Source of the DNA: MHLP01 sp043736515
GTDB taxonomy: Bacteria; Patescibacteriota; Minisyncoccia; Phycocordibacterales; UBA6899
Direction of reading: 5' to 3'
DNA: 28,739 nt
Assembly (NCBI GenBank): GCA_043736515.1
Contig: JAYTCK010000020.1
Coordinates: forward strand, 1 to 28,739
Positions 20,957 to 28,410 of the stretch are shown in pieces (position 1 is the first letter of the stretch; each line of letters begins with the position of its first letter). A model generated the notes under the pieces. It saw nothing but the letters and a program-made list of their open reading frames with translations, did no database searches and was not told the DNA's origin. Position numbers and translations under genes: made by a program.

Positions 20957-21025
20957 TTAAGTCCCCTCCTGTTTCAGCAAAGCCAATCTCATCCCTTCCA
21001 CATTTGCTTTTTTGGGACTAATCAT
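20957..21025 (-). pseudogene. 22-aa open frame in the cassette, possible gene remnant
   Basis: ATG at 21025 to TAA at 20957 encodes a short peptide (ISPKKANVEG, then MRLALLKQEGT) that reads like the C-terminus of a larger protein. It lies between ychF and the EamA-like gene, inside the repeat-bounded segment. AGTCCC and GGGACT near its ends could pair. I cannot name a parent gene. Confidence 0.25.
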
Positions 21026-21038
21026 AGAAATGATTTTT

Positions 21039-22136
21039 CTAGATCTTAAACTCGATCACATCGCCGTCTTGTACGATGTATTCCTTGCCTTCCATTTTTA
21101 ACAACCCCTTTTCACGCGCTGCTCCGTATGAACCAGCGTCAAGGAGTGTTTTCCAGTTGATGATTTCCGCGCGGATAAACTTATCCTTAAAATCAGTGTG
21201 TATTGCCATGCCCGCCACGGGTGCCGTGGAGCCTACTTTAATAGTCCAAGCACGGGTCTCATCAAGGCCGGTGGTGAAATAACTCATTAGTCCTAAGCGC
21301 CTATACGCAGCGGCGATAAGCTCGTCGATTCCATCCCCTTTCACGCCAAGCTCTTCGGCAAACATCTTCTTTTCGTCACCGACAAACTCATTGAGCTCTT
21401 CTTCAATCTTCGCATCGATGATCACATACTGATCTTTACGTGCGTTTAAAAACCCAATGAGTTTTTGGTATCGCTCATCATTCATCTCATCGAGATTTTT
21501 TGCTCCGGCTTTCTTGTTCAGAATATAAAGAAATGGTTTTGAGGTAAGTAGGTTTAATTGTTTGATCATTTTTGCCTCGTCCTCATCGAGACCAACTGAT
21601 GACGCGAACTTTTCTCCCTCGAGCGCTACGCGCACCAAAGTAAGTGCTGCATGTTCCTTTGCAGCGAGCTTGTCGCCGCGCTTCACATCTCGGTTGATAT
21701 TTTCCATGCGCTTCGTCACTGTTTGAAGATCTGCAAGGATGAGTTCAAGATTGATGATCTCGATATCATGCAGTGGGTCAATCTTTCCGTCGACATGAAT
21801 GATATCGCTATCCTCAAAGATGCGGACAACCTCGCCAATTGCATCCGTCTCGCGGATATTTGCAAGAAATTTGTTTCCCAGACCCTCTCCTTCAGAGGCG
21901 CCCTTTACCAGCCCAGCAATATCTACGAATTCAACGATGGCAGGAATTGTGCGCTCGGACTTGGAAAAGGCAGCGAGCTTGTAGAGGCGCTCGTCAGGCA
22001 CCGAAACAACACCGACGGATGGATCGATCGTGCAAAATGGATAATTCGAAGCATCAACACCTTTGCGCGTCAGCGCATTAAACAGCGTCGATTTCCCGAC
22101 GTTGGGCAGCCCCACGATTCCTACACTAAGAGACAT
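21039..22136 (-). CDS. ychF: Redox/translation-linked GTPase-family ATPase YchF
   Basis: This 365-aa protein is the conserved OBG-family P-loop protein YchF (OLA1), which binds ATP and associates with ribosomes. The P-loop GLPNVGKST is at residues 9-17, switch II is DIAGLVKGASEGEGLGNKFL, and the base-recognition motif is NKKA rather than NKxD, in line with relaxed GTP specificity. The C-terminal TGS domain ends GKEYIVQDGDVIEFKI. The ATG at 22136 is chosen by homology; a TTG at 22163 would add nine unlikely residues. An AATAAT box ends 6 nt before the ATG and there is no Shine-Dalgarno. Its final 32 bp are duplicated at 20541-20572. Confidence 0.97.
   Translation of the reverse strand: MSLSVGIVGLPNVGKSTLFNALTRKGVDASNYPFCTIDPSVGVVSVPDERLYKLAAFSKSERTIPAIVEFVDIAGLVKGASEGEGLGNKFLANIRETDAIGEVVRIFEDSDIIHVDGKIDPLHDIEIINLELILADLQTVTKRMENINRDVKRGDKLAAKEHAALTLVRVALEGEKFASSVGLDEDEAKMIKQLNLLTSKPFLYILNKKAGAKNLDEMNDERYQKLIGFLNARKDQYVIIDAKIEEELNEFVGDEKKMFAEELGVKGDGIDELIAAAYRRLGLMSYFTTGLDETRAWTIKVGSTAPVAGMAIHTDFKDKFIRAEIINWKTLLDAGSYGAAREKGLLKMEGKEYIVQDGDVIEFKI
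21043..21074. repeat. 32-bp direct repeat, copy 2 (intact ychF 3' end)
   Basis: This is the native copy, within the last codons of ychF. It is identical over all 32 bases to 20541-20572, in the same orientation, 502 bp apart. Confidence 0.95.
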
Positions 22137-22142
22137 TTCGTG

Positions 22143-22171
22143 ATTATTACATTTTTTGAGCAAATTCTCAA
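22143..22171 (-). promoter_or_regulatory. Promoter of ychF
   Basis: TTGAGA (-35, 22171-22166), 17 nt, AATAAT (-10, 22148-22143). The -10 ends 6 nt before the ATG, predicting a leaderless transcript. Confidence 0.55.
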
Positions 22172-22204
22172 ATGTAACTCAGTATTCTTAAAATCTTTAC
22201 CGAT

Positions 22205-25200
22205 CTACACACCCCTTTCTTTTGTTATGGCAAGATGACGGGCCAATTCATACAGAACTGACACAAATTCTTCTGTATAATCACTATGTCCTGTAAGGAT
22301 GTGTGCCATTTCATGAAGAGAAGTCTCGGCTAACACCCGTCGATTACTTCCCATTAACAGTGCTTCGTTGAAGACTACACCCCTGTCTACCTTTCCATGA
22401 AAAGCTGATTCTATCGGCGCGAGAGCAACGCCGTGCTCATTCCGCTCGACAGCACTCGCTTCACTCCACGAATTGATTTTCTCGTCAAGACGGTAAGCAC
22501 CCCCAAGAGGATGCTGTCTTAACTGTGCGTGTGTGTGAGTGCTTTTTGCGTCGAGATAAATTTCTTTAAAAATACGCGTACTCTCGGCAACAATGTTACT
22601 CAGTTGCCTTCGTGTTTCCGCTGAAATAGGGAGTAACTCAGTGCGCATTCTGTCTATTGCGGCCTCCGCTGTTGGCATAATTCTCGCAAAGTTATCGTAA
22701 TTATTTTTCGAAAGATCGAATAGTTTCTCTTTGTCGAGGTGCACTAAATTTGCTATTACAATCATTGCTTTCTCTTTTTTTTCAGCTTCGTTGCGTTTTT
22801 GCCACTCGTCTTTAGGCGTGCCCCAGTAGTCTTCTTTTCCTTTGATATCTTCATCCAGTTGACGTGATGAGTATATAAGATGGTCTGGCCAGAGTTTCTG
22901 AGCTGCCTCTGCCCAAAGTGGTGCGGCGCTGTTCGCACTCAAAAACGATCCCATATCAAATTGAGGATTGGCGCTACCAACAGAAAATATTTTTTTGAGC
23001 ACTTCCTCGATAACAGATATGTCTTCAATGTGCGCGAGTAAATGTTTGACATAAAGATCTAACCGCCTTGGATCATATGAATTTCGTTCACGTGTCGTCA
23101 CGATTTCCGGAACATCGTATCCAAACGGCAGCCCCCGCTTGTCCTCGGCGTCTGGATTTATCCGCAGTCCGTTTTCATATACAGCCCCAGGTTCATCAAG
23201 GAGAAGTTTGACGTTTCCCACCGCATATTCCCGAGAACCCCCACTACGAAGTTGCCTAACATACCGAGACATCCCACCATTACCGCTCTTGTCCTTGCTT
23301 CTTGGATCTATAATTGACACCCACGCCGACCAAGCTTCCCTTTCTTGTGGCGATGCAGTTTGAGGAAGCCTCAAGATTGTGCGGGAGCCCATTGAGGGCG
23401 ACTGTGGCAATGGCTGTACTTCAAAAGCAACGAGCTTTTTTTCGACATTCTTCCCACCTAACACCACTTTCTTTGGCTCACTTACCGCCTTCGCGCTCCA
23501 GTTCTGCACCACATCATTATTTTTCACCACTGATTGATATTCCAGTTCAAGGCCGTTGCGTAGTGATGCGGCAGCGACCATTTTTTGTCCTTCCCCATAT
23601 TTTCCTGCGAAAAGTGGACTCTTCTTGCTACTCGCTCCCATCGTCGCAATTTCACTCGGTGCATAACCGTCCCCATTATCGAGTGCCACAATGCCGGTAA
23701 TACTGTCTGTTTCTTTGATTTCACTCTCATTCACCCACATCCGTTCACCATCGCGCTCCACTTCATAGGTGAGCGTCACCCCGCCATCGCCCACAGAGGC
23801 GTCAACATGATTTTGAATGATGTCTTGAAAAACACGGACGGGATTATCCCACTCGTCTTTACCATATTCTATGGGTATAGCAGTTGATGTTATGCCACTA
23901 CTAACCGTTTTGCTCCTTTCGTTTGCAACTCCAGCAGGATAATACTTATGCCCACTCAGGACGCCATCGATTCTCTCTTGCTGGTCACCATAGCCACCGT
24001 CCCGCTTGCGCATCGAAATGACCAGACCGGCACGATTTGCCTTCACGCTATCGCCATATGTCCTATAGTTTTCGAATGAAATCTCACTCTGCTTGATCGC
24101 TAAAAAATTATCTCCTTCGTTAAAAATATACTCTCGTTTTTTGCCCTCACCCTCCGTAAGCACCGCACCCTCTTCCATTGGGGCATTTACGAAGTAACGC
24201 CCATCAGGGAGTCGATATACCTTTTTTCCGTTCCACGTCGCACAATGCCCCCCCTCACTTAACCGTAGTTCTTCCCAGGATTTTTTCACATCATCAAAAT
24301 AGGTAAGCACTTGATATTCGAGAAACACGCGCCCCACCAGAGTGCGCACCACCTCGTGCGCCCTCAACGCTTCACATTGCGAAAGGATCTCTTTTGCCTC
24401 ATGGAGGGTGAGCTCGGGGTAGAGTGCCCTGCGGTACATGTCGTAGACGGTTTTTTCTGTTTCGAGTTTTGTTGCTCTCGTATCGGTCATTCCATCGAGC
24501 AAGCGCGTCAAGACCTGCGGATCTTTCGCATAAGAAAATGAATCCGGAATAGCACGGAGAAGTGGTGAATCGGGGGGTATGAGTTTGGTGACCAGTGAAT
24601 CAAGAAAACGCTGTGTTTCCTTAAATCTTTGCTCGCCCTCTTCTGTTTCATCACAAAAAAGAGAGAGCAGACCAATCTCTATCTGTCTTTGGAGCAGGCG
24701 CGGATCTGTCACTCTCGGATCTGACACTCTGTTTGGATTAATCAACAGGTTTTGCCCATAACCGCGTATCGGCGCCTGATAATCCTCTCTGTCTGAACGA
24801 TAATGACCCACAGAATCAAGTGGGAGCGGATCGTCGTCATCTTGGGATCCGTAATCATCTTCGTCTTCCTGTACATCAAATTCAAGGGTGAAAGCGAGTG
24901 GCTTCATTTTTGCATTATTGACCGCAAGCAAAGTGTTTAGGGACTTCACCGCGGAAGCAAAAACTTTCCGTATTGCATACTCGCGCTCACCTTCGACAAA
25001 TTCATTCTTCTCTACCTCTTTAATCTCTTTCCCTTGATTAATTTCATTATCAATATCCCTAGTCGTGAGAATGCAGTATTCTCCCGCAGATCTTTTCGCA
25101 AATTTTTCAAGACCCCGACTTGATATACTTGCCTCCGTTATCTTGATGGTGTATCCTCTTTTTTTTGCAAAGCGAATTTCTTCTTGCCAATCTTTATGAT

Positions 25201-26686
25201 CATAGAACGTGCGAGATACTACCAGCGTGGGCACCCCCTTCTCGATAGAGAGCTCTTCGAGTAAGGCTTGATCGAGAGTCTTTTGAACGCTGTCTTGCAA
25301 TGTGGAGTCTTGTGGCTCGCTTTCCAATGTTTTCTCTACAAAGGATAATTCCATGCCAGAGCTAGCCAAGGATTGTCCCGGTTTGCCGTACACCACGACA
25401 TGCATAAGTTGCCTGAGTAGTTCCGGATCATCGTTCTGTTTCCAAAACTCGTTGATCTTCTCGACAATACTTTGCTTAATCTCGTTACGATCCCTCCCTC
25501 CGATAATGCTCGAGTCTAATATGTCGTAAGAAAACCATGGTTGTGAGTAGCCAAAGGATTCGGTCGCGAGCTCTACCCGAAGTCCCTGTACAAATTGCAC
25601 ATTTCCTGAACCTTCAATATTTATCCCCGAGAGAGAGGGTCCTCCAACCGGGAGAGGATATGCAAATCCACGAGAATTGAACTCGGCAATATTATCGGCA
25701 AGGCCGTCGGTACGTGGGTCAACATTTGTCGTAAACTCCCTCCGAAATGACTCATCCGCAGACCCGAGTGCAATGGAGACCAACGACCCAGTTTCTCCTC
25801 CCACGCTCTCCTTTTCTACTTCGACGCCTCTGGACACCAACCTTCCATCTACAATTTGTGGCTTCGTCTGCCACAAACGATTTTGCTCCGACCCATCCTC
25901 GGTTTCAACGTTGTACTGAGAACGCATTTTCATTTTAGCCCCATGTCGCAACAAGTGGAGCTCGCTCATCTTTGCTCCCTCACCGAACTTTCCTCGTAGA
26001 TGCTTTTTTCCCGTCTTGCTCGACAAATAGAGCGCGGAAAGTTGCGAGTCGTATCCCGAACCGTGATCGACAATTTTCATCCCCGCAATATCGTAACGGA
26101 ATTTGCCAGTGCGTTTCTCCTGATACATCGGCTCATCGCGTAAAGCCTCATAAGGTATCCACCCAAGCGACTCATCGGTATCTGTGTCGGTGATCTCATA
26201 AAGTACAGACGGCCTTTGCTCCGAGAATTGCCCAGCTTGCTCAAGAAAAAGTGACACCGAAAATACGCCATCATGCATGACAGAGCTTTTTATCGACAAG
26301 TTTGTCGATAGTTGTTTCAGATACTCTTCCGAGACGACGCGAGCGCGTGGCGTCATGTCTTCAACATGTTTAGAAAAATTATAAAGCGCAAACAAAAAAT
26401 CAGTTGTACTTTTTTCTTGTTTACCACTTGTGTCAGGACCCCCTTCTGTTACATCGTCATCAAAAACAAGAGAGGAAATATCATGAAAATATCTTTCTGT
26501 TTCCGCGTCCAGATGATTTTGCATCAGGTCACGTACAGTCTGGGCAGTTGTCCATGTTTTTTCACCGTATTCGATGCTCGTATTTGCCTCGTGTGACAGG
26601 CGACGAGCGAGATACGAATTCTCCTCCTCTCCACGCTCCCTCCACCCCTCGTCGGACATATTCGGCTGTTCAAGTCCTTCTTGCAT
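22205..26686 (-). CDS. Giant protein with two GHKL ATPase modules and a C-terminal HExxH motif
   Basis: This 1493-aa protein holds two related GHKL (Hsp90/MutL/MORC-type) ATP-binding modules. Module 1: IEYGEKTW at 38-45, N-box QNHLDA (56-61, N57, D60), G1 box DHGSGY (207-212), lid GKFGEG (232-237). Module 2: IEYGKDEW at 939-946, QNHVDA (958-963), DNGDGY (1003-1008), GKYGEG (1028-1033). Similarity continues into a following domain: GLR, then FSYD and RDRN (about 368-401) against GLR, then FGYD and RERN (1173-1202). The C-terminus has HEMAH at 1458-1462 followed by TGHSDYTEEF, a zincin-like site. A region near 664-698 may be a decayed copy of that end. A very acidic patch lies at 605-620. It has no membrane segment. 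It is 68 nt upstream of ychF on the same strand. Function unknown; an ATP-driven clamp linked to proteolysis is an inference. Confidence 0.88.
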   Translation of the reverse strand: MQEGLEQPNMSDEGWRERGEEENSYLARRLSHEANTSIEYGEKTWTTAQTVRDLMQNHLDAETERYFHDISSLVFDDDVTEGGPDTSGKQEKSTTDFLFALYNFSKHVEDMTPRARVVSEEYLKQLSTNLSIKSSVMHDGVFSVSLFLEQAGQFSEQRPSVLYEITDTDTDESLGWIPYEALRDEPMYQEKRTGKFRYDIAGMKIVDHGSGYDSQLSALYLSSKTGKKHLRGKFGEGAKMSELHLLRHGAKMKMRSQYNVETEDGSEQNRLWQTKPQIVDGRLVSRGVEVEKESVGGETGSLVSIALGSADESFRREFTTNVDPRTDGLADNIAEFNSRGFAYPLPVGGPSLSGINIEGSGNVQFVQGLRVELATESFGYSQPWFSYDILDSSIIGGRDRNEIKQSIVEKINEFWKQNDDPELLRQLMHVVVYGKPGQSLASSGMELSFVEKTLESEPQDSTLQDSVQKTLDQALLEELSIEKGVPTLVVSRTFYDHKDWQEEIRFAKKRGYTIKITEASISSRGLEKFAKRSAGEYCILTTRDIDNEINQGKEIKEVEKNEFVEGEREYAIRKVFASAVKSLNTLLAVNNAKMKPLAFTLEFDVQEDEDDYGSQDDDDPLPLDSVGHYRSDREDYQAPIRGYGQNLLINPNRVSDPRVTDPRLLQRQIEIGLLSLFCDETEEGEQRFKETQRFLDSLVTKLIPPDSPLLRAIPDSFSYAKDPQVLTRLLDGMTDTRATKLETEKTVYDMYRRALYPELTLHEAKEILSQCEALRAHEVVRTLVGRVFLEYQVLTYFDDVKKSWEELRLSEGGHCATWNGKKVYRLPDGRYFVNAPMEEGAVLTEGEGKKREYIFNEGDNFLAIKQSEISFENYRTYGDSVKANRAGLVISMRKRDGGYGDQQERIDGVLSGHKYYPAGVANERSKTVSSGITSTAIPIEYGKDEWDNPVRVFQDIIQNHVDASVGDGGVTLTYEVERDGERMWVNESEIKETDSITGIVALDNGDGYAPSEIATMGASSKKSPLFAGKYGEGQKMVAAASLRNGLELEYQSVVKNNDVVQNWSAKAVSEPKKVVLGGKNVEKKLVAFEVQPLPQSPSMGSRTILRLPQTASPQEREAWSAWVSIIDPRSKDKSGNGGMSRYVRQLRSGGSREYAVGNVKLLLDEPGAVYENGLRINPDAEDKRGLPFGYDVPEIVTTRERNSYDPRRLDLYVKHLLAHIEDISVIEEVLKKIFSVGSANPQFDMGSFLSANSAAPLWAEAAQKLWPDHLIYSSRQLDEDIKGKEDYWGTPKDEWQKRNEAEKKEKAMIVIANLVHLDKEKLFDLSKNNYDNFARIMPTAEAAIDRMRTELLPISAETRRQLSNIVAESTRIFKEIYLDAKSTHTHAQLRQHPLGGAYRLDEKINSWSEASAVERNEHGVALAPIESAFHGKVDRGVVFNEALLMGSNRRVLAETSLHEMAHILTGHSDYTEEFVSVLYELARHLAITKERGV

Positions 26687-26739
26687 GATAAGAACAGAGT
26701 ACCATCATTATGTAATTAATCTACCCCATACTGGCGTGG

Positions 26740-27006
26740 TTATTGCTTGAAATGCTGGGGGCGCCATTTCTGCGGCGGTGGTAGATCTATCGTGAACGAG
26801 AGTGGGATCACCTTCGTGGTTCCGCCATTAAAATCATGTCGTGGTACGCTCTCTCCATTGCTACGCTCAGTTTTGTGCTCGACATAATTTTGTGGGTTTG
26901 CGTTCGCTCCATTCCTAGAGAAAGTGACATGCAGAGAGTATAGGATATTTATGCTTAAGAATCTAGTATTTAGTAAGCATGCACTCGATTTGGCTTGACA
27001 ATACAC
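26740..27006 (-). CDS. Small SFTIDLPPP-family protein, copy 1 (start uncertain)
   Basis: This frame of up to 88 codons resembles the 64-aa gene at 27978-28172. Shared blocks are YSLHV, then R-x-G, RHxF, a K, and P-x-SFTIDLPPP. Codons align in register and many differences are synonymous (for example TCG/TCA, ACG/ACA), so the family has been under protein-level selection. Compared with copy 2 it has about 20 extra residues between the blocks. The codon matching the ATG of copy 2 is AAT here, so the only start is a GTG at 27006, which lies inside the promoter of the divergent gene at 27057. It may be decaying or use another start. The rest of 26687-27056 holds that promoter and no further gene. 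Confidence 0.55.
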   Translation of the reverse strand: MYCQAKSSACLLNTRFLSINILYSLHVTFSRNGANANPQNYVEHKTERSNGESVPRHDFNGGTTKVIPLSFTIDLPPPQKWRPQHFKQ

Positions 27007-27023
27007 ATGTTTCGTGATTTACT
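26995..27023 (+). promoter_or_regulatory. Promoter of the 131-aa membrane protein
   Basis: Perfect TTGACA (26995-27000), 17 nt, TTTACT (27018-27023) with TG one base before it. The start near 27030 leaves a leader of about 27 nt with GGAG 6-7 nt before the ATG. Confidence 0.65.
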
Positions 27024-27056
27024 TAACTCGGATTTTTAACTTGAATTGGAGTTATC

Positions 27057-27452
27057 ATGTTCGATTCTATTTTCTCAGTCGCCCTGCCAACAATGTTGGC
27101 ATTGTTGACCTTGCCAATGCTTGCATACTTTTTGATCTCATCACTCCTCATTGGGAGAAAAGTCGGGATGAATAAGTGCCTTCCGGTTGAGCGGGCATTA
27201 TGCTATGCGTTGCTAGTCGCATTCGCAACGATTTGCACAATTCAGACTGATCTCGCCCTGTACCTCTTCTCTTCGATGGCCATGAATATGTACACGTCCT
27301 TAGATGTTGCGAAGCCGGTCGCCATGTCGATCATGGGTGTTACGTTTGTAACCTTCATTGTGCTTACGCTTACCACATTCTTTTACGGAAGGCACTTCAA
27401 GCCTGAGCTTCGCCTCGGCAAATTTGGACGATTTGCCTTCGATTTGGAATAG
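27057..27452 (+). CDS. Hypothetical membrane protein with three transmembrane segments
   Basis: This 131-aa protein is not recognised. Hydrophobic segments are at about 8-32 (VALPTMLALLTLPMLAYFLI), 47-72 (ALCYALLVAFATICTIQTDL) and 86-110 (MSIMGVTFVTFIVLTLTTFF). Between the first two is a basic loop (GRKVGMNKCLPVERA), and the tail after 110 is basic then acidic (GRHFKPELRLGKFGRFAFD). It has a full expression unit: TTGACA promoter, GGAG Shine-Dalgarno, and a strong terminator right after the stop. It is divergent from copy 1 of the small SFTIDLPPP family. Function unknown. Confidence 0.8.
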   Translation: MFDSIFSVALPTMLALLTLPMLAYFLISSLLIGRKVGMNKCLPVERALCYALLVAFATICTIQTDLALYLFSSMAMNMYTSLDVAKPVAMSIMGVTFVTFIVLTLTTFFYGRHFKPELRLGKFGRFAFDLE

Positions 27453-27467
27453 TTCTTCGCTATCTCA

Positions 27468-27496
27468 AATACCCCCACCAAGTGGGGGTATTTTTT
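27468..27496 (+). terminator. Intrinsic terminator of the 131-aa gene
   Basis: AATACCCCCAC (27468-27478) pairs with GTGGGGGTATT (27482-27492) around a 3-nt loop, followed by a run of T to 27496. Confidence 0.95.
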
Positions 27497-27540
27497 GGGC
27501 GATGTAAATTACCTTTATGAAGTTCGGGGGCATCGAATGA

Positions 27541-27963
27541 CTACTGCGCTTGGAGGTTATCTAGTGTTGCGCACGGTGTCGTGGTTGCAGATTGATCGCA
27601 CGGCAGAACCGCTTCTGGACCAAGTGTGTAATTGCCAAGTAGGATGTCCTTCAATGAGTAGGCGTTAACTTCCATTCGATTTGGGACGCCCTCGAATACA
27701 ATTCGTCCGCGCAAGAGATTTTGCAAAGATGGTGGGACAACCGCGACAGGACAGATTTCTAATGTATAAACAGGTGCGAGGTTCCCGTCTGGTGCAGTCA
27801 TCATTGTGAGAGGCTTCGGATGCTCCATTTCATAATTACATTTCTCTACTTGTGCGATTTTTAACTGGCGATTGTGTGAGTACCACAAAGCATACACACC
27901 AGAGACAATAAAGATCATAAGTGCACAGATGGCAGGGACAATTATTGTGTTTTTCTTTAGCAT
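27541..27963 (-). CDS. Hypothetical membrane-anchored protein
   Basis: This 140-aa protein is not recognised. Residues 6-27 (TIIVPAICALMIFIVSGVYA) are a single N-terminal anchor, and the rest is predicted to be outside the membrane. It has four cysteines in the outer part (C42, C75, C127 and C136) that could form disulfides, and short motifs HPKPLTMMTAPDGN, CPVAVVPPSLQNLLRG and IVFEGVPNRMEVNAYSL. It lies 14 nt after copy 2 of the small SFTIDLPPP family on the same strand, so the two may be co-transcribed. There is no Shine-Dalgarno. Function unknown. Confidence 0.7.
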   Translation of the reverse strand: MLKKNTIIVPAICALMIFIVSGVYALWYSHNRQLKIAQVEKCNYEMEHPKPLTMMTAPDGNLAPVYTLEICPVAVVPPSLQNLLRGRIVFEGVPNRMEVNAYSLKDILLGNYTLGPEAVLPCDQSATTTPCATLDNLQAQ

Positions 27964-27977
27964 ATTACTTTTGCAAA

Positions 27978-28172
27978 TTAACCGGAAACATTCTGAGGCC
28001 TAAAGCCATAATCCACACCTGTCTTTAAGGGTGGTGGGAGATCTATTGTGAATGAGAACGGGACCATCTTCGCCCCAGCCTCACTAAAAGCATGTCGAGT
28101 AGTGTCCAAGCCATGCCTACAGATAATGACATGGAGCGAGTATACGTTATTGGGAATTGATAATCCAGTCAT
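27978..28172 (-). CDS. Small SFTIDLPPP-family protein, copy 2
   Basis: This 64-aa protein starts at ATG 28172, the first start after an in-frame stop. It shares YSLHV, R-x-G, RHxF and P-x-SFTIDLPPP with the frame at 26740-27006. It has no membrane segment, and the proline run is followed by a variable tail (LKTGVDYGFRPQNVSG). It is short enough to be a binding peptide or toxin/antitoxin-sized partner, but nothing here proves either. It precedes the anchored 140-aa gene by 14 nt. No Shine-Dalgarno or convincing promoter is seen. Codon-level similarity to copy 1 is the main evidence that it is coding. Confidence 0.6.
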   Translation of the reverse strand: MTGLSIPNNVYSLHVIICRHGLDTTRHAFSEAGAKMVPFSFTIDLPPPLKTGVDYGFRPQNVSG

Positions 28173-28279
28173 AGATTATGAATCCATGCTCATAAGTCGA
28201 AGATGTCGATTCTATTTACAAATTGAATAAATAGTGTGTTGTAAGTGATATTACAAAATGCAATCGTGATGCGCATTAT

Positions 28280-28327
28280 GTTCAACCCTGAAAGGCATAG
28301 GAACTATATCACACACACTGGTTGAAC
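28280..28327. other. Inverted repeat upstream of pyk
   Basis: GTTCAACC (28280-28287) and GGTTGAAC (28320-28327) are perfect reverse complements separated by 32 nt. They lie 50 nt upstream of the pyk -35 and could be an operator or a stem-loop. I see no gene in 28173-28410. Confidence 0.4.
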
Positions 28328-28376
28328 TGCTCGTCAAAAGGCTAGACGATGACAGGCGATCGCGCAAGATGGGTGA

Positions 28377-28404
28377 TTGAAAATTTGATATAAAAAAGTA
28401 TGAT
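28377..28404 (+). promoter_or_regulatory. Promoter of pyk
   Basis: TTGAAA (28377-28382), 16 nt, TATGAT (28399-28404). The -10 ends 6 nt before the ATG, predicting a leaderless mRNA; no Shine-Dalgarno is present. Confidence 0.7.
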
Positions 28405-28410
28405 TGCTGG

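Noticed and set aside
21651..22238. 195-codon plus-strand open frame
   Set aside because: It is antisense to the conserved ychF P-loop region and has no ribosome site.
22205..28172. Known defence island or toxin-antitoxin locus
   Set aside because: GHKL ATPases occur in some defence systems and the small paralogues are antitoxin-sized, but no nuclease, reverse transcriptase, methylase or known toxin is present nearby, so the label is not supported.
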